Shown here one piece after another: positions 56,672 through 64,000 of a stretch of DNA of 64,000 bases. Both the position numbers and the translations under genes were made by a program. The stretch spans positions 1,955,001-2,019,000 of the forward strand of contig JAUJYZ010001058.1 in assembly GCA_033675265.1 (NCBI GenBank). The letters run 5' to 3'. This DNA is from Actinostola sp. cb2023 (taxonomy: Eukaryota; Cnidaria; Anthozoa; Actiniaria; Actinostolidae). How positions within the stretch are numbered: position 1 is the first letter of the stretch; each line of letters begins with the position of its first letter. The notes below the pieces were generated by a model. That model did no database searches. It saw nothing but the letters and a program-made list of their open reading frames with translations, and had not been told where the DNA came from.

Positions 56672-59600
56672 ATGCCTAAAGATGACAAAAAGGAGTCCTT
56701 CAAGGCACTTAGAGTTGACAGTTATTCCACTGAAAGTATGTCGCGGTAGCCATAATGATTTGGAGCGAAATTGTTGACCAAGCTACACAATATTACCACA
56801 ACTACATCATGTGTTTTCACTCGATTGTGACCCTTTGTATCGCTTAATTGGACACTGATAGCAACCCTTGGAGTCAACGACAATTCACAAGCTTCAAACT
56901 GTCCGTTTTATGGGTTCTAATGCGATTTTTTTTGAATGTTTCTACAGATGATATCAAGAAAGCGTACAAGAAACTAGCTCTTCAATGCCATCCAGACAAG
57001 GTACATAAATCCATGGCGTTTCTCCTTGGATGTCTCGGTTGTATGGGAAGAACTCCGTTCTCTTGAACTACTCCTGCCTTTATACTGTGGGATTTCGTAT
57101 GCGTTGAGTTCCCTAAAGTCACATGAAATTCGAAAAGCTCGCCGAATTGTAGTGTTTTGGTTTGGTGAATAATAACCACGATATTCGTTCATCCACAGAA
57201 CTGCAGTGAAGGAACGGCTAAGAAACAGTTTGAAGAACTTAGTAGGGCTTTTGAAAGTCTCGTTTTAGGTGAGATGAGATTCACTATGCTTAATAAAGCC
57301 TTAAAATGGGGGATATTAGTGGAGTAATGCGCGATATACAGACCTTTCGATTTTCTCGAACTTCGTTCTATATAAAAGCTTACATTGTATTTACCGGACG
57401 AACTTTATATTCATTCATCTCTCATTGTTCCATTTTCCCTTGTAGAAGAAGCCAACGATTCAATAAAGGATAGCGACAAGGTAAAACTACTTCCCAGCAC
57501 ATTTGACCGAGACCAAAATTCCATTCGAATTTTTTTCGTCAAATCACAATTTCCAATTACCGCCATTTTTCTTTGTCATGTATTTTGTAATATAATGCGA
57601 TCGCCAAATCATAACTTTGTTTTGTGAACATTGTGTATTTATTGTTCTACGTTGTTGTAATTTCTCTTTTTAACTGGTAGATTTTCTTCGATTTTCTTGC
57701 TGAAATTCTCTTTGGTAAGTATCGACATTGTTTATTGTACTAATGCAATTATCCTATCCTATCTCTTGACTTTTATATTGCTTTTTGCTTCCTGGTTTAA
57801 TGTTATTTTTATTACTAGATGATGATGATGTTTATTTTAAAATAGATCCATTGTACGTTGAATATTGAGACATTTGTCTAGTAAATGGGCAGAATGACTT
57901 TGATATTAATGTACAATTAGTGTCATTTCTAACAGTGTTAACGGATAGTTGGTATTGTTTTGTTGCACCTCAAGAGTTTCTGTTGTTTGTTAGTACGTTT
58001 GGAATAGGTATTCCAAGCTAATTAGAATCTTCTAGTAAATGGAAGGGAAACTGATTGATTTCCCATTAATTTTCTGGTTTCAATAAAATAAAGTACATTG
58101 TAGGCAATGCTCCTACATGTATTACTGGAGTATGGTTGTGATAATCAAAAGGCTTCTAATAAACATATAAAATTGCTACAAGGGACTGACAAAAGTACAG
58201 TGTATGTGGCACTGATTATGTCAGTTGCCAGCTTGTAATGGCATTTCTCCCATGTCAATGATTGACTGGTACATTGTCATGTTGTCTAGCTACGTCTACA
58301 TGTATGAGAAACTGAGGTTTCACAGACAATTTTTCATAAACATATGTTTTTATATAATACTGTCATATTCACACTAGTGTACAATGTACAAAGAAACATA
58401 TTTAAAACAAATATGTGCGAGAATGAAATTTTGAGGCTCGTGCAATATTGAGTACTTACAATCATTATACTATATTATTTGAACTAGTCCCTTCACCAAT
58501 AATAGCCTGGCGCAGTGATGTTGTGCCCTCTTCACCACGGATTGTCCTCAGTTGGGAGATTAAACAAGGATATTAGCTCATGAAGACATCAGACATCTCA
58601 CTTAGAATCTCGTTTATGACTGAGTGACCATTGCTCCAATATGAGTTAATAATAATAATAACAGCGTATCAGTAAAACATAGCTTCAACTGATGAATGGT
58701 CAGCATCTTAATCACTTTATCTATTTGTTGTTTCTAGGATCTGAAAGTAATAGTGATTTCTTCTCCTTCTTCTGTGGTTCAAAACAACACTGTTGCTTAT
58801 CTTCTGATGGAGATCCCGATCTTAGGTACAGTTTACAGAAACATGTTATTATAATATGTACAATTCTACTAATTAATGTAATTGTTTATGGATCTAATTA
58901 GATTATACCACGTTCAAATGTCACTATGAGTGATGTACATGTAAATGTATGTACTGTATAGAGCAGATTTTGTATGATTGAAAGACGTTCAGATGTGTAT
59001 TGACATGTCCTTGTAGTGTACCATGATGTTTTAGGAATTCTAAAAATAGTCTGTGTAGTGACAGATTTGTGAGGTACAAATGTAGTAATGCACGTACAGA
59101 CACTGCTCAAGGGTGACCATGGCCAAGGTGTTACATGTACTTACGCTGACAGTATAGTGCTGAAGCATTAACAAATCTGTGGCACTCATTTGTGAGATAC
59201 ATACATGTACATGTAGTAATGCAAGTACAGCAGGGTTCCCACTGCATATGACCTTGAAAAGTCAGTGAATTCTGATTTTTTTTTCAAGGTCAGGGAATTG
59301 TCAGGGAATTTCTGTCAGCCTTCACAAAATCGATATGTACAGTGTAGCATAATTATGGGTAACTTTTAGACAGATTGTGATCAATCATGATGAAAACTCG
59401 CAAAAAGTTTAAAAGTTGTCATTGACCTATATATAGTCCATGTAAATGTATTTCTTCATACATACATACAGTATATTGCATTAAAAAGACTATAGTAAGT
59501 CGCACTGCAGGATATCATAGTAAAACAAGTGTATAGTATGGTCAGTGAAAAATGGTTTTGGGTCAGGGAAAAGTCAGGGAAAAGTCAGAATTTTTTTTTT

Positions 59601-62600
59601 AAGGATGAGTGGGAACCCTGAACGGACACTGATGTCAGTCCTCAGTGATTCTTTTCCAATGTGAGAACAATAGATGCTTTACATGTATCAAAGAGTATAG
59701 TCTAATTTTATTGTTTGTACTTAACATTCTCCTAATTAACATAAGACTTCAGGATGCTTATGACCCCCATTCTTTTGTCTGTGAAAACAAAACAAACAAA
59801 GATGAAGGGGATGGTTGAATGAACAGCTGTCCTGAAAGCAAAATAACAAATAATATGACACTCATTGAAATTGTATTTATAAAAAATAAATTCAGATATC
59901 AAGAAGATTATGATGATGAGGATATCGATGGTGAAGGTGAACTGGACAGCATTATGGAAATTGTCAAGGTACTGACCAATACTTACCAAGACAATCATTG
60001 TTATCATTTACTGAGTAAAGTACATTGTACACTGACCAATACTTACCAAGACAATCATTGTTATCATTTACTGAGTAAAGTACATTGTACACTGACCAAT
60101 ACTTACCAAGACAATCATTGTTATCATTTACTGAGTAAAGTACATTGTACACTGACCAATACTTACCAAGACAATCATTGTTATCATTTACTGAGTAAAG
60201 TACATTGTACACTGACCAATACTTACCAAGACAATCATTGTTATCATTTACTGAGTAAAGTACATTGTACACTGACCAATACTTACCAAGACAATCATTG
60301 TTATCATTTACTGAGTAAAGTACATTGTACACTGACCAATACTTACCAAGACAATCATTGTTATCATTTACTGAGTAAAGTACATTGTACACTGACCAAT
60401 ACTTACCAAGACAATCATTGTTATCATTTACTGAGTAAAGTACATTGTACACTGACCAATACTTACCAAGACAATCATTGTTATCATTTACAGAGTAAAG
60501 TACATTGTACACTGACCAATACTTACCAAGACAATCATTGTTATCATTTACTGAGTAAAGTACATTGTACACTGACCAATACTTACCAAGACAATCATTG
60601 TTATCATTTACTGAGTAAAGTACATTGTACACTGACCAATACTTACCAAGACAATCATTGTTATCATTTACTGAGTAAAGTACATTGTACACTGACCAAT
60701 ACTTACCAAGACAATCATTGTTATCATTTACTGAGTAAAGTACATTGTACACTGACCAATACTTACCAAGACAATCATTGTTATCATTTACTGAGTAAAG
60801 TACATTGTACACTGACCAATACTTACCAAGACAATCATTGTTATCATTTACTGAGTAAAGTACATTGTACACTGACCAATACTTACCAAGACAATCATTG
60901 TTATCATTTACTGAGTAAAGTACATTGTACACTGACCAATACTTACCAAGACAATCATTGTTATCATTTACTGAGTAAAGTACATTGTACACTGACCAAT
61001 ACTTACCAAGACAATCATTGTTATCATTTACTGAGTAAAGTACATTGTACACTGACCAATACTTACCAAGACAATCATTAAATCGTTTACTGAGTAAGTT
61101 GCTTAATCACAGAACCGTAGGAAGAAAGGAAAAACTGTACCTGATGATTTCCACGAATCTAAGGTAACAAATGAACAATCCACTGGAAAAGTTATGTATG
61201 TTAGAATTATGAGAAATTACAGTTGATTTCACATTACTTTACCACGCCATGTTGCGAAGTTGGTTGTGAAATTCCGAAGTACGTTGCGAAGTTCGCAACT
61301 ACGATGCCAATTAGCCAATCAACTTGCGAAGTTCAAATCCTAGTTCCCAACTTGCTCCCAAACGAAGTTCAGAACTTCGATCCAACACGAGGTTTCAGTA
61401 TGTTGACAGAACTCGAAAATTTGACATTTAGTACAATTAGGGATACATACTAATACTAAAAGCTGAAATATGTTCTAAACGTGTAGTTTCCCATGCCAAA
61501 ATGCTAAGAATAGACCTGTCAAACATCGACAATCCGATGTCAAACGAAGCCGCCGCCGTTTGAAACTAGAAACGAACAACCATCAAAATAGTTTACAAGC
61601 TTCGTGTTTGATCGAAGTTCTGTCGCAAGCAAGTTGGGAACTAGGATTTGAACTTCGCAAGTTGATTGGCTAATTGGCAACGTAGTTGCAAACTTCGCAA
61701 CGTACTTCAGAATTTGACAACCAACTTTGCAACATGGCGCGGTAAAGTAATGTGAAATCAACTGTAAAGGGGTAGTTAAAGTACTACATGTATACATGTA
61801 TATTACCCATAACAATCCTTTGGAGCATTTGCCCTAGAAAGCAAATGGGTCCAAATGGAGAAAGAGAAAAAATCTCAGACCCCAATGGAATTAATGCCAC
61901 AATTTCTTCTTCTGATCACTAATGCTCTACCAGCTGAACTACAAGGCCAGTATCCTACAGTATAATTAGTTTTTATCCATTTTAAAATGTTGTCGATTTG
62001 ATGTAAAAAACTTTGTGATGAAATAGCTACTGCTAACAAATGTTTTGTGATAATATTGTAAATCCAGCTACAAGAACTTAAAGTTATGCTAGCACAGCAC
62101 AAGGAGGAAATGAAAAAGGATGGTTCTAAAAAAGTATGTACTACATGTACATGTACATGTACAAATGTAGGATCTATTAGTGGGCCTTGTAAATGGAACA
62201 TAGATTTTAAATTCTAGCGATAAAAATGTGGTCCTTTGAAGTAAGTACAGTCACTAAGGGTGGTCACTGCCAGGTTTGTCTACATCTTCGGTGGTTCTTT
62301 TACATCCCTCCAATCAGGTGCAGTGTAGACTGTAGAGAGTAAATGTATGTGGTCATCTGAGTAACATGTTCAAAGGTCTAACCATGTGCTGATGGAACTT
62401 CCCCTGAATTATTTTAAGACACTGTTCAAGTGAGGGTCTGTCCAGGGATTGAATCACAAACTGGGACGTGGTTATATAACCATAGTTCTAAAAATGTTTA
62501 ATTTATTTGTGTATTCAGCAACAGACTGCAAAGAAAGGCAAAACAACAGTGCCTGTAGCTAAGGTATGAAAAACATTGTATTTATTATTATTAAGTGATA

Positions 62601-64000
62601 GTCCATTTCTTTTCAGAGATTTTGCTCCTAAAACAAATTCATTATTATTATTATTATATTTGTAGTTGAAACCCATATTTTTAAATTTACCTTTTCATAG
62701 CCTAAACCTAAGAGCAAAAAACAGTTACAAGCTGAACAACGTAGGCGAGATAAGGTTGGTTAACATATAATGAAGATCCTCATATTCATTATACATGTAA
62801 TAGATGGACTATAATAGGCCATGATGGCGTCATAAACTACTACTACCAGAATGCTTTGTCCATTTTCTTTGTTAAAAAATTAGTACCAATTACTTGAGTC
62901 TTACTATTCTCATCATGAGGGAATATAGATGGGAGCAAGAAAGAAAATCCCCAAAGTATTCTGGTAGTACATGTAGTCAAAAATGCAATCATGAAACCAC
63001 AATATTTGCTTCACTGAATACAAACAATAGCAATTAATACGTGCTAGGTGTCACAGTTGGAAGTGATGTATTCATACATGCACTCTGCAGTACTCCAACC
63101 TTGACAGTACTCCAACCTTGACCTTCAACTAGGTTTTCTTAGTCATGAAACCAAATTGTGTAAAGGTCTACTGTAAAAATATTATTTTTTCCATTGTAGT
63201 GAACTGTGCAATTTATCTAGTCTTGTTTACACTGAATATTGTTCTTTAACTTACTGTTTAGGAAATGCAGCAGATTGCAATGCAACTTGAAGAAAAACGG
63301 AAGGAAGATGAAGAGAAGGAGAAACAAAGAAAACAGGTATAGTGAACAAGCAATACCTGCGCACCCTCCCATATTTCATAGTGAACAAGCAATACCATAT
63401 TAACAACCCTGCATTTAAATTTGCATTTTTGCATATTATAAATTTTTTGAAAAATCTGTTCATAAGTAAGAATTTATGCAGATCTTTCTACTGAAAAGGA
63501 CCATTCAAGTTTTTGTTTATACTAAAACACATACATTTATAGGCTAAAACGCATAAATTTATGTGTCCTGAGATATAAATGTACTATATGTGTAGGCTAA
63601 AACACATAAATTTATGTGTCCTGAGATAAAAATGTACTATATGTGTAGCCTGGCTAAAACACATAAATTTATGTGCCCTGAGAAAATAATCAAAAATGGT
63701 GCTATTTTATTGCAAGTTTGAATAAATGAAAAACTACAAAACAGTAATTTTTAACAATTGTACATGATGGAAATTGAACTCCAAATAATGAAATTGCCCT
63801 TTTTTGAATGGTCAGACCTGTTAAATTCTAAAAACAGGTGCAAAATGGAAAATATTTCAGCAAAATGCAAAAATGCAAATTTAAATGCAGGGTTGTTATT
63901 TCATATGTACATGTACATGTAGTGAATTGTGCATTGTTCAGTTTGTTTTAACTGTTTGTTATGGCTGTGTTTTCAGATGGAGATTGAAAGGCAAAAGCGA
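56672..64000 (+). CDS. J-domain (Hsp40/DNAJ) protein, 3' end beyond the window
   Basis: Exons: 56672-56735, 56948-57000, 57199-57268, 57446-57480, 57681-57714, 58738-58825, 59896-59968, 61113-61163, 62068-62133, 62519-62563, 62701-62754, 63262-63336, 63977-64000 (open at the edge). They sum to 732 nt, 244 aa, in one frame. The J domain is at about 9-63: ESFKALRV, then DIKKAYKKLALQCHPDK with the HPD tripeptide at 36-38, then FEELSRAFESL. HPD stimulates Hsp70 ATPase activity. A variable stretch with FFSFFCGSKQHCC follows, then an acidic patch (YQEDYDDEDIDGEGELD). From about 140 on, the sequence is Lys/Glu/Gln-rich and probably helical (NRRKKGKTVPDDFHESK, QLEEKRKEDEEKEKQRKQ). There is no Gly/Phe region or zinc finger, so it is class C (DNAJC). 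I could not match it to a named DNAJC member. Confidence 0.88.
59231..59620. mobile_element. hAT-like MITE, 390 bp
   Basis: It begins CAGGGTTCCCACTGC and ends GAGTGGGAACCCTG, as in CAGGG-type hAT elements. Repeated GTCAGGGAA words near both ends look like subterminal motifs. No matching 8-bp flank was found. It lies in the intron 58826-59895. Confidence 0.6.
59970..61085. repeat. 60-bp tandem array, about 18.5 near-identical copies
   Basis: The unit is ACTGACCAATACTTACCAAG, ACAATCATTGTTATCATTTA, CTGAGTAAAGTACATTGTAC. Copies are identical except one T-to-A change at about 60492 and the final partial copy. The array starts 2-3 bp after the exon ending at 59968 and fills most of that intron (59969-61112). 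Period 60 keeps frames of 420 and 362 codons open on the two strands; these are artefacts of the period. Confidence 0.98.
61218..61766. mobile_element. Mariner-like MITE with about 190-bp TIRs
   Basis: TA (61218-61219) and TA (61765-61766) flank CAGTTGATTTCACATTAC... and ...GTAATGTGAAATCAACTG. The arms are about 190 bp and contain repeated GCGAAGTT/AACTTCGC words. It is in the J-domain gene intron 61164-62067. Confidence 0.75.
63397..63905. repeat. Inverted repeat spanning the last complete J-domain gene intron
   Basis: AACAACCCTGCATTTAAATT at about 63400 is matched by AATTTAAATGCAGGGTTGTT near 63895. Inside are three tandem copies of GCTAAAACACATAAATTTATG with TGTCCTGAGATA (63540-63680). 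Confidence 0.8.

Noticed and set aside
59819..61081. Open frame of 420 codons on the plus strand, and 362 codons on the minus strand (61052-59964)
   Set aside because: Both are translations of the 60-bp intronic satellite; a repeat period divisible by three keeps several frames open. Only 59896-59968 is exon.

Overview
The window is animal genomic DNA. Genes are split into many short exons with GT-AG introns, the background is AT-rich, and introns and spacers are full of microsatellites, minisatellites and inverted-repeat (MITE or foldback) elements. The gene families are metazoan and the repeat style suits a marine invertebrate such as a sponge, cnidarian or mollusc. The sequence alone does not settle the phylum.

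Layout. 1-3607: gene-free spacer with hairpin elements. 3608-14205 (minus): complete nine-exon STUB1/CHIP gene, a TPR plus U-box co-chaperone ubiquitin ligase of 275 aa. 14206-15317: head-to-head intergenic region holding a 312-bp inverted repeat. 15318-22246 (plus): complete seven-exon MMD/PAQR10-11 type membrane protein of 223 aa, with a 16-copy minisatellite in intron 3. 22247-25689: spacer with a 24-bp minisatellite and an orphan exon resembling the C-terminus of gamma-glutamyltransferase. 25690-47134 (plus): thirteen-exon homologue of MPRIP (M-RIP/p116Rip; outspread in flies) of 1838 aa, with a short N-terminal Cys motif, one PH domain and about 1500 residues of coiled coil. 47135-55473: repeat-rich spacer. 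55474-55961 (minus): a three-exon gene for a 76-aa Arg/Gly/Pro-rich protein that I do not recognise. 56672-64000 (plus): a J-domain (Hsp40) gene that runs off the window, 244 aa visible in thirteen exons.

The exon models come from homology plus splice-site phase. In each complete model the exon lengths sum to a multiple of three with no internal stop: 828, 672, 5517 and 231 nt. STUB1/MMD and the small gene/J-domain gene are divergent pairs that may share promoters. STUB1 and the J-domain protein both act with Hsp70, but they lie 40 kb apart and nothing shows coordinated control.

I found no convincing new defence, biosynthetic or mobile system. The most interesting signals are structural: near-perfect tandem arrays that begin at splice donors or duplicate them, several non-autonomous transposons with clean target-site duplications of different lengths, nested palindromes inside an hAT-like element, an orphan exon and an unrecognised small gene.
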